DNA from: a candidate division NC10 bacterium RIFCSPLOWO2_12_FULL_66_18
GTDB lineage: Bacteria > Methylomirabilota > Methylomirabilia > Methylomirabilales > 2-02-FULL-66-22
Length of the DNA stretch: 47,933 nt
Direction of reading: 5' to 3'
Assembly (NCBI GenBank): GCA_001771285.1
Contig: METI01000177.1
Span: 3,284 to 51,216, forward strand
The notes beneath the pieces are model-generated. The model was not told the DNA's origin, did no database searches, and was given only the letters and a program-made list of their open reading frames with translations. This document shows positions 17,566-29,060 of the stretch, piece after piece. Every line of letters begins with the position of its first letter. Position 1 is the stretch's first letter. The translations under genes were made by a program, and so were the position numbers.

Positions 17566-18234
17566 CTACGCCGACGTCCGGGCCTCCACCCGCCGGGGAG
17601 TGGCGCAGGTCGTGCGGACCGTGTGGTAGGAGAGGGTCTTCAAGAGGACCGAGAGGTCCACGTTCTGGACCTTGACCCCCTCGGGGACAGCCAGCTGGGC
17701 CGGCGCGAAGTTCAGGATGGCGGTGACGCCGGCCTCCACCAGGAGGTCGGCCACCGACTGGGCCACCGCCGAGGGCACGGCCACCACGGCGATCTTGACC
17801 TTCTTCTTGCGGAGCGTGGGGACCAGCTTGGCGGCGTCCATGACCACCACCCCGTCAATGTGCTGGCCCACCTTGGCCGGGTCGGCGTCGAAGGCCATGC
17901 TTATCCGGAAGCCGCGCGCCTGGAATCCCTTGTAGGCGATGAGGGCGGAGCCGAGGTTGCCCACGCCGACCAGGGCCACCTCCCAGTCCTGCTTCAATCC
18001 CAGGATGCGCTCCAGGTTGTGCTTGAGCTCGGCGATGTAGTAGCCCAGCCCGCGCACGCCGAACTGGCCGAAGTAGGCCAGGTCCTTCCGGACCTGGGCC
18101 GCGTTCAGCCCGAAGCGTTCCGCCAGTTGTTTGGAGGAGACGGACCCCACCCCGTCCGCCTCCAGCTCTTCCAGGCAGCGCAGGTAGATGGACAGGCGGG
18201 TGACGGTCTTCTCGGGGATCTTCACCGGCTTCAT
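17566..18234 (-). CDS. rex: Redox-sensing transcriptional repressor Rex
   Basis: The 222-residue regulator has an N-terminal winged helix (IPEKTVTRLSIYLRCLEEL, SSKQLAERFGLNAAQVRKDLAYFG) and a Rossmann domain with VALVGVGNLGSAL binding NAD(H). The C-terminal LLKTLSYHTV is the usual domain-swapped tail, with a short extension. Rex binds operators when NAD+ is high and releases them when NADH rises. It begins 41 bases after nuoN1 and is almost certainly co-transcribed with the complex I operon, a natural target. A Rex-box-like palindrome lies upstream of nuoA1. Confidence 0.95.
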   Translation of the reverse strand: MKPVKIPEKTVTRLSIYLRCLEELEADGVGSVSSKQLAERFGLNAAQVRKDLAYFGQFGVRGLGYYIAELKHNLERILGLKQDWEVALVGVGNLGSALIAYKGFQARGFRISMAFDADPAKVGQHIDGVVVMDAAKLVPTLRKKKVKIAVVAVPSAVAQSVADLLVEAGVTAILNFAPAQLAVPEGVKVQNVDLSVLLKTLSYHTVRTTCATPRRVEARTSA

Positions 18235-18275
18235 GACACCACCTTTTCAGCCCGTGGCGGCCCGCCGAGCGAGGA

Positions 18276-19733
18276 TCACAGGAGCAGCGCCCCGACCGAC
18301 CGCAGGGCCACCTCGAGGAAGCGGGAGGGGAACAGCCCGAGCTGCAGTGTCCCCAGGATGGCGATGAGGACAGCCAGCCCCAGGGCCGGCGACAGTCCCG
18401 CTGGGCGGGATTCTGCCTCCCCCTGGCCCATATACATCACCACCGTGATCCGGAGGTAGTAGAACACCGAGATCACGCTGTTGAGCACGCCGACGATGGC
18501 CAGTCCGATGTAATTCGCCTGGATCGCCGCGCTGAAGATGTAGAACTTCCCCATGAATCCCCCGGTGGGCGGGATCCCCGCCAGGGAGAACATGAACAGG
18601 GCCATGGCGGCCCCCAGGAAGGGATACTTCAGGCCCAGCCCGGCGTAGTCGTCAATAATCACCCGCTCCCCGTCCTGGCGCGCCAGGGCGACGACCACGG
18701 CGAAGGCGCCCAGGTTCATGAAGGTGTAGGCGGTGAGATAGAACAGGATGCTGCCGCTCCCCAGCTTGTTGGCGGCCACCAGGGCCACCAGGATGTACCC
18801 CGCGTGGGCGATGGAGCTGTAGGCCAGCATCCGCTTGATGTTGGACTGGGCGATGGCCACCACATTCCCCACCGTCATGGTCAGCACCGCCAGCACCCAG
18901 AGCACCCGGCTCCAGTCCGGTTGCAGGACCGGCAGCGCCGTCATCAGGATGCGCAGGAAGGCGGCGAAGGCCGCCGCCTTGGTCCCCGCGATCATGAAGG
19001 CCGTCACCGAAGTCGGCGCCCCCTCGTACACGTCGGGCGTCCACATGTGGAAGGGGACCGCAGCCACCTTGAACCCGAACCCGATGATCAGCAGGCCCAT
19101 GCCGATCGTCAGCAACAACGGGTTGGCCACTTTCCCCGAGGCGATGGCCTCCGCCACGCGCTTGAGGTTGATGCTTCCCGTGGCGCCGTAGACCAGCGCG
19201 ATCCCGTAGAGCAAGAAGCCCGAGGCGAAGGCCCCCAGCAGCAGGTACTTCAAGGCCGACTCGTTGGACTTGAGCTGCTCCCGCAGGAAGCCCGCCAGGA
19301 TGTAGAGCGAGATGGACAGGGTCTCCAGTCCCAGGAAAATGGTCATGAGATCCAGGCTGCTGGCCATGATCATCATGCCCAGGGTGCTGAAGAGGAGGAG
19401 GGCGTAGTACCCGCCGTGATCCATCCCCACGCGCCGGACGTAGGGGAGCGAGATCAAGAGGGTCAGGCCCGCCACCAGGAGGAACAGCAGGTTGAAGAAG
19501 AGGGCGAAGGCGTCGGCGGCCAGCATGCCCCCGAACACGACTTCGGGGCGACCGCGCCGCACCCAGAGGGCTACGGCCGCGGCCACGATCCCCACCAGGG
19601 CCAGGGCGGCCAGGCGGTCGCGCCGCGCCGGTGGGGTGAGCGGGTCCAGGATCAGGATCAGGATGCCCGCCCCCGCGACCAAGAGCATGGGCAGCATGGC
19701 CCCCCAGGAGATCTGAGGCAGGCTACTGGGCAT
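18276..19733 (-). CDS. nuoN: NADH-quinone oxidoreductase subunit N (cluster 1)
   Basis: A polytopic antiporter-like subunit of complex I, about 485 residues and 14 predicted helices, in the proton-pumping membrane arm. Typical stretches are LKYLLLGAFASGFLLYG, FGFKVAAVPFHMWTPDVYEGAPT and SNIKRMLAYSSIAHAGY, which hold the buried Lys residues of the proton path. The ATG at 19733 lies inside the tail of nuoM1 with an 11-base overlap. Longer in-frame starts would read repeat-derived sequence. Last nuo gene of cluster 1, followed by rex. Confidence 0.95.
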   Translation of the reverse strand: MPSSLPQISWGAMLPMLLVAGAGILILILDPLTPPARRDRLAALALVGIVAAAVALWVRRGRPEVVFGGMLAADAFALFFNLLFLLVAGLTLLISLPYVRRVGMDHGGYYALLLFSTLGMMIMASSLDLMTIFLGLETLSISLYILAGFLREQLKSNESALKYLLLGAFASGFLLYGIALVYGATGSINLKRVAEAIASGKVANPLLLTIGMGLLIIGFGFKVAAVPFHMWTPDVYEGAPTSVTAFMIAGTKAAAFAAFLRILMTALPVLQPDWSRVLWVLAVLTMTVGNVVAIAQSNIKRMLAYSSIAHAGYILVALVAANKLGSGSILFYLTAYTFMNLGAFAVVVALARQDGERVIIDDYAGLGLKYPFLGAAMALFMFSLAGIPPTGGFMGKFYIFSAAIQANYIGLAIVGVLNSVISVFYYLRITVVMYMGQGEAESRPAGLSPALGLAVLIAILGTLQLGLFPSRFLEVALRSVGALLL

Positions 19734-21459
19734 GGCGCGCGCCCCTCCTGTCATCCGTCGTCTGCGGGCGGTTCGCCTGGGCAAGGGCGGACCCGGCGCG
19801 ATCCCCCGCGCTCACGATGTTGATCCCCTCAGCTCCTCTGCCCCTCTGCCCCTCTGCTCCCCTCTCGGCTCTCGGCTCGCGGCTCGCATCCATCACGCGG
19901 GGCCCCATCCCCACCTTTCCCGACTCCGTCGGGATCGGCGGGGTCCCTCCCCGTGGCTCGTCGGCCCGGTAGCGGATGTGCACCTGGGCCAGCAACTGCT
20001 TCACCGAGGCCTCCGTCGTCGCGAGGAACGGGCGGGGATAGATCCCGATCCAGACGATGAACAGGAGTACTGGCACCAGGACCGCGACCTCCCGCGCCGT
20101 CAGATCCGTCAGGCGGCGATTGGCCTCATGGGTCACCTTGCCGAACATCACCCGCTGGAACATCCAGAGCATGTAGACCGCGGCCAGGATGACGCCCGAG
20201 GTGGCCAGGACCGCATACAGGACGTTGACCTGGAACGTCCCCACCAGGATCAGGAACTCGCCCACGAACCCGTTCAGGCCCGGCAGGCCGATGGAGGAGA
20301 GCGTGACGAGGAGAAAGAACGCGGTGAAGACCGGGATGACCCGCGCCAGCCCGCCGAAATCCTCGATCATCCGGGTGTGGCGCCGCTCGTAGATCATCCC
20401 CACGAGAAGGAACAGCGCGCCAGTGGAGAGGCCGTGGTTGATCATCTGGAGGATCCCGCCCTCCACCCCCTGGATGGTCAGGGCGAAGATCCCCAGCATC
20501 ACGAAGCCCAGGTGGCTGACCGAGCTGTAGGCCACCAGTTTCTTCAGGTCCGGCTGGACCATGGAGACCAGCGCCCCGTACAGGATGCCGATGATGGCCA
20601 GCCACGAGAAGAGCGGCGTGAAGTACCGGGTCGCCTCGGGGAACAGGGGCAGGGCGAATCGCAGGAATCCGTAGGTCCCCATCTTCAGGAGCACCCCCGC
20701 CAGGATCACCGAGCCGGCCGTGGGCGCCTCCACGTGGGCATCCGGCAGCCACGTGTGGAAGGGGAACATGGGGACCTTGATGGCGAAGGCCACGGCGAAG
20801 GCCAGGAACAGCCAGATCTGGGTCCGCAAGGGGAGATCCAGGCCGTACATCTTGAGGAGATCGAAGGTGTATTCGCCGCCGGGCCGGCCGCCGTTGAGAT
20901 AGTAGAGCGCGATGATGCCCACCAGCATCAGCACGCCGCCCGCCATGGTGTACAGGAAGAACTTCAAGGTGGCGTAGATCCGGCGCGGCCCGCCCCAGAC
21001 GCCGATCAGGAAGTACATGGGGATCAGCATCCCCTCCCAGAAGACGTAAAACAGGACCAGGTCCAGGGCCACGAAGACCCCCAGCATCCCGGTCTCCAGG
21101 AGCAGCATGCAGATCATGTACTCCTTCACCCAGGTCGTGATGGCGGTGTAGGAGGAGAGGATGGCGATGGCCGTCAGGAACGTCGTGAGCAGGACCAGGA
21201 GCAGGCTGATTCCGTCCACGCCCACGAAATATTGCACCCCGAGGCCGGCGATCCAGGGCTTCCGCTCCACGAACTGCATCCCCGGCACGTTGAGCTGGAA
21301 GCCCCGGTAGAGCTGGAGGGATACCAGGAAGGTGAGGACCGAGACCGCGAATGTCAGGTGCTTGATGGCCGCCTCACGCCGCCGGTCCACCAGGAGCAGC
21401 ATGCCCACTCCCACCAGCGGGAGGAACACCACCGTTGAAACGAGCGAGAAATTACTCAC
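19723..21459 (-). CDS. nuoM: NADH-quinone oxidoreductase subunit M (cluster 1), with repeat-derived tail
   Basis: Antiporter-like membrane subunit of 578 residues. ETGMLGVFVALDLVLFYVFWE contains the conserved Glu of the membrane arm, and FAIKVPMFPFHTWLPDAHVEAPT and PDLKKLVAYSSVSHLGF are diagnostic. The usual protein ends near LLAQVHIRYRA; about 75 further hydrophilic residues (SREPRAERGAEGQRGRGAEG and on) come from translated 7-8-nt word repeats like those in the gaps between nuo genes. Start is GTG with no strong ribosome-binding site, 47 bases after nuoL1. Confidence 0.95.
   Translation of the reverse strand: MSNFSLVSTVVFLPLVGVGMLLLVDRRREAAIKHLTFAVSVLTFLVSLQLYRGFQLNVPGMQFVERKPWIAGLGVQYFVGVDGISLLLVLLTTFLTAIAILSSYTAITTWVKEYMICMLLLETGMLGVFVALDLVLFYVFWEGMLIPMYFLIGVWGGPRRIYATLKFFLYTMAGGVLMLVGIIALYYLNGGRPGGEYTFDLLKMYGLDLPLRTQIWLFLAFAVAFAIKVPMFPFHTWLPDAHVEAPTAGSVILAGVLLKMGTYGFLRFALPLFPEATRYFTPLFSWLAIIGILYGALVSMVQPDLKKLVAYSSVSHLGFVMLGIFALTIQGVEGGILQMINHGLSTGALFLLVGMIYERRHTRMIEDFGGLARVIPVFTAFFLLVTLSSIGLPGLNGFVGEFLILVGTFQVNVLYAVLATSGVILAAVYMLWMFQRVMFGKVTHEANRRLTDLTAREVAVLVPVLLFIVWIGIYPRPFLATTEASVKQLLAQVHIRYRADEPRGGTPPIPTESGKVGMGPRVMDASREPRAERGAEGQRGRGAEGINIVSAGDRAGSALAQANRPQTTDDRRGARHAQ
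19826..19888. repeat. 7-8-nt word repeat inside the nuoM1 3' end
   Basis: CCTCTGCC-type octamers pass into CTCTCGG-CTCTCGG-CTCGCGG heptads. The same CTCTCGG words recur near 25490, 30915, 38735 and 39085. Confidence 0.7.
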
Positions 21460-21506
21460 GACGTCGCACTCGCTTTTCCTGCTGCCTTCCGCCTACCGCC
21501 TATCGC

Positions 21507-23411
<1,905 letters not shown>

Positions 23412-23430
23412 CAGAGAGTCCAAGGTGCCG

Positions 23431-23508
23431 TAAGGCGAGAGGGGTGAGGCGTGAGGTGAAACTCCCCTCTCACTTCCCCCTGACGCCTCACGCCTACCGC
23501 CTCACGGG
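23431..23508. repeat. Palindromic word repeat between nuoK1 and nuoL1
   Basis: GGGTGAGGCGTGAGG on the left is mirrored by CCTGACGCCTCACGCCTACC and CGCCTCACGG on the right, in steps of about seven. The nuoK2-nuoL2 gap (38656-38754) holds the same kind of element. Confidence 0.65.
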
Positions 23509-23515
23509 TTCTCGG

Positions 23516-23821
23516 TCACCACTTCAGCAAGTTCAGTTCGGCGACGTCCACCGTCTCTTTGTTCCGGTAGATGGCGATGATGATGGCCAGGCCCACGGCC
23601 ACCTCGGCCGCCGCCACCACCATGACGAAGAAGACGAAGATCTGCCCGTCCATGGAGTTGAGGAAGCGGGCAAAGGCCAGGAAGCTCAGGTTCACCGCGT
23701 TCAGCATCAACTCGATGGACATGAAGATGATCAGCGCGTTGCGCCGGGTGGCAACCCCGACCACCCCCATGGCGAACAGGTACGCGCTCAGGATCAGATA
23801 GGCCGATAACGGAACACTCAT
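23516..23821 (-). CDS. nuoK: NADH-quinone oxidoreductase subunit K (cluster 1)
   Basis: A 101-residue, three-helix membrane subunit. It has the family core [22 protein letters not shown] with the conserved Glu of helix 2, and a second Glu in [11 protein letters not shown]. Both lie on the central proton path of complex I. ATG start, 13 bases after nuoJ1. Length is normal. Confidence 0.95.
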   Translation of the reverse strand: MSVPLSAYLILSAYLFAMGVVGVATRRNALIIFMSIELMLNAVNLSFLAFARFLNSMDGQIFVFFVMVVAAAEVAVGLAIIIAIYRNKETVDVAELNLLKW

Positions 23822-23834
23822 GCGGAACTCCGAT

Positions 23835-24344
23835 TCAATGCAGCCGCTTCTTCGCCAGCACCATCGCCCCCACCATCGCCACCAGCAGAATGATGGAGGT
23901 GATCTCGAAGGGAAACAGGAAATCCGTGAACAGCAGCCGCCCCACCGTCTGGGTCCTGCCGAAGCTGCTGGCCACCGCCGGCCCCCCGGCCGGCGCCAGG
24001 ACGAACCGCCGCGCTACCGCCACCCCCAATTCCGCGAGCAGCACCACCGACAGCAGCACCGCGATCAGGATCCGGCCGCGGTCCGGCGGGGCCCAGGGCG
24101 CCGGCTCGCTCCGAATGTCCAGCAGCATGATCACGAACAGGAAGAGCACCATGATGGCCCCGGCATAGACGATGACCTGGATGACCCAGACGAAGTGGGC
24201 GTCCAGCAGGATGTAGATGCCCGCCAGGGACCCCATAGTGATGATGAGGAAGAGGGCGCTGTAGACGGCGTGCCGCTGGACGATGACCAGCAGGCCGGCC
24301 ACGGCCGCCACCAGGGCCAGTCCCGCGAAGACCAGAAGCTCCAC
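23835..24344 (-). CDS. nuoJ: NADH-quinone oxidoreductase subunit J (cluster 1)
   Basis: A 169-residue, five-helix membrane subunit with [20 protein letters not shown] and the conserved [19 protein letters not shown] segment that forms the pi-bulge helix in known structures. The GTG start comes one base after the nuoH1 stop. In most bacteria nuoI lies between H and J; here there is no space for it. Confidence 0.95.
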   Translation of the reverse strand: MELLVFAGLALVAAVAGLLVIVQRHAVYSALFLIITMGSLAGIYILLDAHFVWVIQVIVYAGAIMVLFLFVIMLLDIRSEPAPWAPPDRGRILIAVLLSVVLLAELGVAVARRFVLAPAGGPAVASSFGRTQTVGRLLFTDFLFPFEITSIILLVAMVGAMVLAKKRLH

Positions 24345-24345
24345 C

Positions 24346-25368
24346 TTAACCCCTCACCGCCACGATGGCAGTGATCGCGGTGTTCAAGAGCGCCAGGGGC
24401 AGCAACCGCTTCCACCCGAAGTTCATGAGCTGATCGTACCGGAACCGCGGCAGCGTGGCCCGGAACCAGATAAACAGGAACAGCAGAAGAAAGACCTTGC
24501 CCAGGAACCAGACGGGGGACGGGGCGATGGGCCCCAGCCATCCCCCCAGGAACAGGGTGGTGGCCAGGGCGGCCACGGTGATCATGTTGGCGTACTCGGC
24601 CATGAAGAACATGGCGAATTTCATGGAGCTGTACTCGGTGTGGAAGCCTGCCACCAGCTCCGTCTCCGCCTCGGGCAGGTCGAAGGGGGCCCGGTTCGTC
24701 TCCGCCAGGGCGCAGCAGAAGTAGATGCAGAATCCCAGGGGCTGGCTGAAGAGGAACCAGTTGGGAACCGGGAGAATGCCGAACCACCAGGCCACACCTG
24801 CCTGGGCCTTCACGATGTCCACCAGGCTCAGGGAGCCCACCAGCAGGAGCACCCCGACCACCGACAGGCCCATGGGCAGTTCGTAGCTGATGAGCTGGGC
24901 CGAGGAGCGCAGGCCCCCCAGCAGCGAGTACTTGTTGTTGGACGACCAGCCGGCCAGGACGATTCCGTACACGCCCAGGGAGGCCGCCCCGAAGACGAAC
25001 AGCACCCCCACGTCAATGTCGGTGATGTGGAGGGGCACGGGCCTCGACAGGAGCCCGAAGAGCGTGGTCGAGTCCCCGAAGGGGATCACCGCAAAGGCGA
25101 TGAAGGCGGGGATGATACTCAGGCTGGGCGCCAGCAGGAAAATCGCCCGGTCCACCTGGCTCGGGATCAGGTCCTCCTTGAACATCAGCTTCAAGCCGTC
25201 GGCGATGGGCTGCAGGAGGCCGTACGGGCCCACCCGCGTCGGCCCCAGGCGCACCTGGATGTCGGCGATGACCTTCCGTTCGATCCAGGTCATGTAGGCC
25301 ACGGTCAAAAGCAGGGCGCCGAACACCACCCCGATCTTGACCAGCATGACGATCAGCGTTTCCAGCAT
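24346..25368 (-). CDS. nuoH: NADH-quinone oxidoreductase subunit H (cluster 1)
   Basis: A 340-residue, eight-helix subunit forming the quinone chamber at the arm junction. Diagnostic parts are ERKVIADIQVRLGPTRVGPYG, ADGLKLMFKEDL, GWSSNNKYSLLGGLRSSAQ and NRAPFDLPEAETELVAGFHTEYS, with the acidic loop contacting the hydrophilic arm. Normal length. The ATG follows nuoG1 after a 134-base gap filled by a word repeat. Confidence 0.96.
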   Translation of the reverse strand: MLETLIVMLVKIGVVFGALLLTVAYMTWIERKVIADIQVRLGPTRVGPYGLLQPIADGLKLMFKEDLIPSQVDRAIFLLAPSLSIIPAFIAFAVIPFGDSTTLFGLLSRPVPLHITDIDVGVLFVFGAASLGVYGIVLAGWSSNNKYSLLGGLRSSAQLISYELPMGLSVVGVLLLVGSLSLVDIVKAQAGVAWWFGILPVPNWFLFSQPLGFCIYFCCALAETNRAPFDLPEAETELVAGFHTEYSSMKFAMFFMAEYANMITVAALATTLFLGGWLGPIAPSPVWFLGKVFLLLFLFIWFRATLPRFRYDQLMNFGWKRLLPLALLNTAITAIVAVRG

Positions 25369-25410
25369 GCGTTGCCCGTCCTGCTACTGGGTAATTCGCA
25401 GGTCGTGATC

Positions 25411-25510
25411 CGTTAGGCGTTAGGGGTGAGGCGTCAGGCGAAGGGCACCGCTCCTCGCCGTCCCCTCACGCTTCACGTTTCACGCCTCACGGCTCTCGGC
25501 TCTCAACTCT
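25411..25510. repeat. Palindromic word repeat between nuoG1 and nuoH1
   Basis: GTTAGGC-GTTAGGG-GTGAGGC-GTCAGGC on the left mirrors CCTCACGCTTCACGTTTCAC-GCCTCACGG on the right, followed by CTCTCGG words. The end overlaps the nuoG1 stop codon. Confidence 0.65.
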
Positions 25511-27122
25511 CCTCGGGCAGGAGCCCGAGGTCCCCGATGTCCTTCCACGCGATTCCCTGATAGGCCCCCGGCCGTTCCCCGATGGCGGCCCAGACCTGCT
25601 CCGGCTCGATCCCGCCCAGGTCCCGGCCGAGGTCCACGGCCAGGTCCCGCAGCGCCTCTGGCAGGCTCTGCGACGCCACATGCGGGGTCAGCGCACGATG
25701 GATCTTCTGGACCCGCCCCTGGAAGTTCGTGAAACTCCCTTCCTTCTCGGCGAAGCCGAGGGCCGGCAGGACCGCGTGGGCCAGCGCCGTGGTCTCCGTG
25801 GAGAACATGCTGGAGGCCACCAGGAGATCCAGGCGGCCCAGGGCCTGGCGCAGCGGGCGATCCGGGAATGCTCGGACCAGATCCTCCTCGAAGACGAAGA
25901 GGGCCTTCATCCGCCCCTCGGACGCGGCCGCGATCATCCCCGCCACGTCCAGCCCTCCCGGTCCGGGCCGGATGTCCAGGTCCCGCGCCCCCCGGGTGTT
26001 GGCGGTCTTGTCCGTGCGGCGCAGGATCCCGTCCTCGGAGGCGTCGCTCGCCTGGAACTGGACGGAACGCACCCGGAAATCCAGGTGCGGCGTCCCGAGA
26101 AACTCCCGGAAGAAGCGCCGGACCAGGAACAGCTCCTCGTTGGTCTGCCGGGACGAGGCGATGCACCCCACCGCCTCGGGGCCGTGCGCCTCCACGACCC
26201 GCCGGATGGCACGAGCCGCCCGGAGCAGCAGATCGTCGTAGCCCATCTCCGCCCGCCGGCCATTCTCGCACCACGTCGGGACGCGAAGCCGGGCCGGATC
26301 GTGGAGGGAGGTGAAGGTGAAGCGCCCCTCGTCGCACATCCACCACCGGTTGACCGCCTGGTTCTCCCGCGGCCGGATGCGGAGCAGCTCCTCGCCCCGC
26401 TGGCGGTGGCGGACGTCCAGGACGACGTTGCAGCCGTTGCTGCACAGGGGGCAGACGCTCTCGGTGTGCCGCACCAGGTCCCAGGGCCGGGACTGGAACC
26501 GGTACTGCCGGGACGTCAGGGCCCCCACGGGGCACAGGTCAATCACGTTGCCGGAGTAGGCGTTGTCCAGGACCTTGCCCGGAAACAGGTTGATCTCCGA
26601 TTGGTCGCCGCGGGAGAAGACCCCCAGTTCCCCGGTCTTGGGCATCTCGTGGCAAAACCGCACGCAGCGGGTACAGAGGATGCACCGCTCGGCGTCGAAG
26701 ACGATGTGGGGGCCCAGCACCTTGTGCTTGACCCGCTGGATCTTCTCCTCGACGGACCGGCTCTCGCCCGGGCCGTACGTGAGGGTGTAATCCTGCAGCG
26801 GGCACTCGCCGCCCTTGTCGCAGATGGGACAGTCCAGGGGGTGATTCAGCAGGTAGAACTCCAGCACGGCCCGCCGCGCCTTCTCCACCTTGGGCGAGCG
26901 GGTGGAAACAACCATCCCGTCCGCCACCGGGGTGTTGCAGGCGATGGCCAGCTTGGGCATCCGCTCCACTTCCACCTGGCACATCCGGCACTGCCCCACC
27001 ACGCTGAGGCCCGGATGGTAACAGTAGCGCGGGATCTCGATCCCCACCCGCTCCGCCGCCTCGATGATGGTCGTCTGGGCGGGAACGGTGACCTCCACCC
27101 CGTCTATCTTCAATGTCGGCAT
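25503..27122 (-). CDS. nuoG: NADH-quinone oxidoreductase subunit G (cluster 1), short form
   Basis: The 539-residue iron-sulfur subunit of the NADH module. Visible cluster motifs: [2Fe-2S] N1b (CYHPGLSVVGQCRMC plus a later Cys), N5 (HPLDCPICDKGGEC), N4 (CILCTRCVRFC plus a Cys in DLCPVGAL), and an N7-type set (CPLCSNGC with a Cys in WWMCDEGR). The C-terminal molybdopterin-like domain is much shorter than in the roughly 900-residue E. coli protein. It carries electrons from NuoE/F towards NuoI, which is not encoded in this window. Confidence 0.95.
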   Translation of the reverse strand: MPTLKIDGVEVTVPAQTTIIEAAERVGIEIPRYCYHPGLSVVGQCRMCQVEVERMPKLAIACNTPVADGMVVSTRSPKVEKARRAVLEFYLLNHPLDCPICDKGGECPLQDYTLTYGPGESRSVEEKIQRVKHKVLGPHIVFDAERCILCTRCVRFCHEMPKTGELGVFSRGDQSEINLFPGKVLDNAYSGNVIDLCPVGALTSRQYRFQSRPWDLVRHTESVCPLCSNGCNVVLDVRHRQRGEELLRIRPRENQAVNRWWMCDEGRFTFTSLHDPARLRVPTWCENGRRAEMGYDDLLLRAARAIRRVVEAHGPEAVGCIASSRQTNEELFLVRRFFREFLGTPHLDFRVRSVQFQASDASEDGILRRTDKTANTRGARDLDIRPGPGGLDVAGMIAAASEGRMKALFVFEEDLVRAFPDRPLRQALGRLDLLVASSMFSTETTALAHAVLPALGFAEKEGSFTNFQGRVQKIHRALTPHVASQSLPEALRDLAVDLGRDLGGIEPEQVWAAIGERPGAYQGIAWKDIGDLGLLPEES

Positions 27123-27135
27123 CCCATGATCCTAT

Positions 27136-27219
27136 GGCAATCCGGCACTCGGGCACTTCGGCACTCGGGAAGCGCGTTGGTTCCAGGTTGCCTGATTGCC
27201 CGGCTGCCCGATTGCCCTT
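27136..27219. repeat. Word repeat between nuoF1 and nuoG1
   Basis: GGCACTCGGGCACTTCGGCA words are followed by GATTGCCCGGCTGCCCGATT words (about 8-nt steps) ending at the nuoF1 stop codon. Related GGCACTC and TTGCCAG words occur at 42781-42866 between nuoA2 and nuoC2. Confidence 0.6.
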
Positions 27220-28506
27220 CTAGAAAGCGCCCTTGCCCTCGAAGGGGCACGCCCGCCCCCGGATGTGGATCTCGAACTCCTCCCGGAAATGCTTGAGGTA
27301 ACTCTCGATGGGCATGGCCGCGGCGTCGCTCAGCACGCAGATGGTCTTCCCCTTCATGTTGTCGCACATGTCCAGGAGCACATCCAGGTCCTCTTTCCGC
27401 CCCTGGCCGTGCTCGATCCGCCGCAGGACCTTGTGCAGCCAGGCGGTGCCCTCGCGGCACTGGGTGCACTGGCCGCAGGATTCGTGGTGGTAGAAGCGCG
27501 AGACGATCTCGCCCACCCGGACCATGCAGACGGTGTCGTTCATGACGATGACCCCGCCCGAGCCGCCCATGGACCCGGCCGCCGCCAGCGACTCGAAGTC
27601 CATGGGCACGTCCAGGTGCTGCTCCGTCAGGACCGGGGCCGAGGACCCCCCGGGGATCACGGCCTTCAGGCGCCGGCCGTTTGGGATGCCGCCGGCGTGG
27701 TCGAAGATCAGCTCCCGCAACGTGATGCTCATGGGGAGTTCGTAGTTGCCCGGCCGCTCCACGTGTCCGCTCACCGAGAAGAGGCGCGGGCCGGCGCTCT
27801 TGGGCGGGCCGATGCTGGCAAACCATTCCGCGCCGCGCAGCACGATGTGGGGGATATTGCTGAGGGTCTCGACGTTGTTGACCACGGTCGGCGACCGGTA
27901 GAGGCCCGAGATGGCCGGGAAGGGCGGCTTCATCCGGGGCTGGCCGCGCTTCCCCTCCAGCGATTCCAGGAGGCCGGTCTCCTCTCCGCAGATGTAGGCG
28001 CCGGCGCCCCGGTGGACGTGCACGTCCAGGTCGAACCCGCTGCCCAGGATGTTCCTGCCCAGGAAGCCGCGCCCGTAGGCCTCTCGCAGGGCGCGCTCCA
28101 GCACCTGGGCCCCGTAGACGAACTCCCCCCGGCAGTAGATGAAGGCCAGGCGGCAGCCGATGGCGTAGCTGGAGATGATGAGACCTTCGATGAGCTGGTG
28201 CGGCTCCTCCTCGATGAGCATCCGGTCCTTGAAGGTCCCCGGCTCGCTCTCGTCGCAGTTGCAGACCAGGTACTTGGCCTTCGGCGAGTCCTTGGGGATG
28301 AACCCCCACTTCACCCCGCAGGGAAACCCGGCACCGCCCCGGCCCCGCAGCCCGGACCGCTTCACCGTCTCGATGAGGTCTGCGGGTTGGAGTTCCCGGA
28401 GCGCCTTGGGGAGCGCCTGGTACCCTCCGTGGGCGATGTACTCGTCGATCGTCCCGGTGTAGTTCGGGATGTTCGTGTACCGCGTCAGGATCTTCTCGAA
28501 TGCCAT
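27220..28506 (-). CDS. nuoF: NADH-quinone oxidoreductase subunit F (cluster 1)
   Basis: The 428-residue NADH-binding subunit, holding FMN and [4Fe-4S] N3. GLRGRGGAGFPCGVKW and CNCDESEPGTFKDR form the NADH/FMN site. ESCGQCTQCREGT plus a Cys in KGKTICVLSDAAA ligate N3. ATG start, 37 bases after nuoE1. Length and motifs are normal. Its presence means cluster 1, unlike cluster 2, can take electrons from NADH. Confidence 0.96.
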   Translation of the reverse strand: MAFEKILTRYTNIPNYTGTIDEYIAHGGYQALPKALRELQPADLIETVKRSGLRGRGGAGFPCGVKWGFIPKDSPKAKYLVCNCDESEPGTFKDRMLIEEEPHQLIEGLIISSYAIGCRLAFIYCRGEFVYGAQVLERALREAYGRGFLGRNILGSGFDLDVHVHRGAGAYICGEETGLLESLEGKRGQPRMKPPFPAISGLYRSPTVVNNVETLSNIPHIVLRGAEWFASIGPPKSAGPRLFSVSGHVERPGNYELPMSITLRELIFDHAGGIPNGRRLKAVIPGGSSAPVLTEQHLDVPMDFESLAAAGSMGGSGGVIVMNDTVCMVRVGEIVSRFYHHESCGQCTQCREGTAWLHKVLRRIEHGQGRKEDLDVLLDMCDNMKGKTICVLSDAAAMPIESYLKHFREEFEIHIRGRACPFEGKGAF

Positions 28507-28543
28507 CCCGCGTCTCGCGTTCGGGCCCGGTCGGCCCCGCGTC

Positions 28544-29035
28544 CTACGTCCTCGACCCCTGGAGGCGGCCGTTCCGCAACTTCTCCAGCAGTTCGTCCAG
28601 CGTCTGGGGTGTCACCCGCTCGTAGAAGACACCGTCAATCTGGATCGCCGGTGCCGTGCCGCAGGACGCCAGACACTCCATCCGTTTGAGAGAGATGAGC
28701 CCATCGGGGGTCGTCTCGCCCATCCGGATCCCGAGCCGGTTCTCCAGGTGCCGGATCAGCCGTTCGGCGCCCAGCAGCGAGCAGGTGAGGTTGTGGCACA
28801 CGTAGATCATGTGCTTCCCCACCGGCTCCAGGTGCAGCATGTCGTAGAAGCTGGCCACGCTCATCACATCGGCCGGGCTGAGCGTGAGGTACGCGGCCAC
28901 CCAGGCGATGGCCTCCGGGCTGAGGTAGCCCACCTCCGCCTGAACGTCGTGGAGGATGGGGATGAGCGCCGAGCGCTTCTCCGGATAGCGCTTGACGAGT
29001 TCGTCAAGCCGCTTTTTCGTCTCGTCCGAGATCAT
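28544..29035 (-). CDS. nuoE: NADH-quinone oxidoreductase subunit E (cluster 1)
   Basis: A 163-residue thioredoxin-fold subunit holding [2Fe-2S] N1a. The ligands are the Cys pairs in YVCHNLTCSLLG and CLASCGTAP. An N-terminal helical bundle (KRYPEKRSALIPILHDVQAE) is typical. It starts 25 bases after nuoD1 and pairs with NuoF. Confidence 0.95.
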   Translation of the reverse strand: MISDETKKRLDELVKRYPEKRSALIPILHDVQAEVGYLSPEAIAWVAAYLTLSPADVMSVASFYDMLHLEPVGKHMIYVCHNLTCSLLGAERLIRHLENRLGIRMGETTPDGLISLKRMECLASCGTAPAIQIDGVFYERVTPQTLDELLEKLRNGRLQGSRT

Positions 29036-29060
29036 CCCTCGCCCATTCCTCTCAACTGCC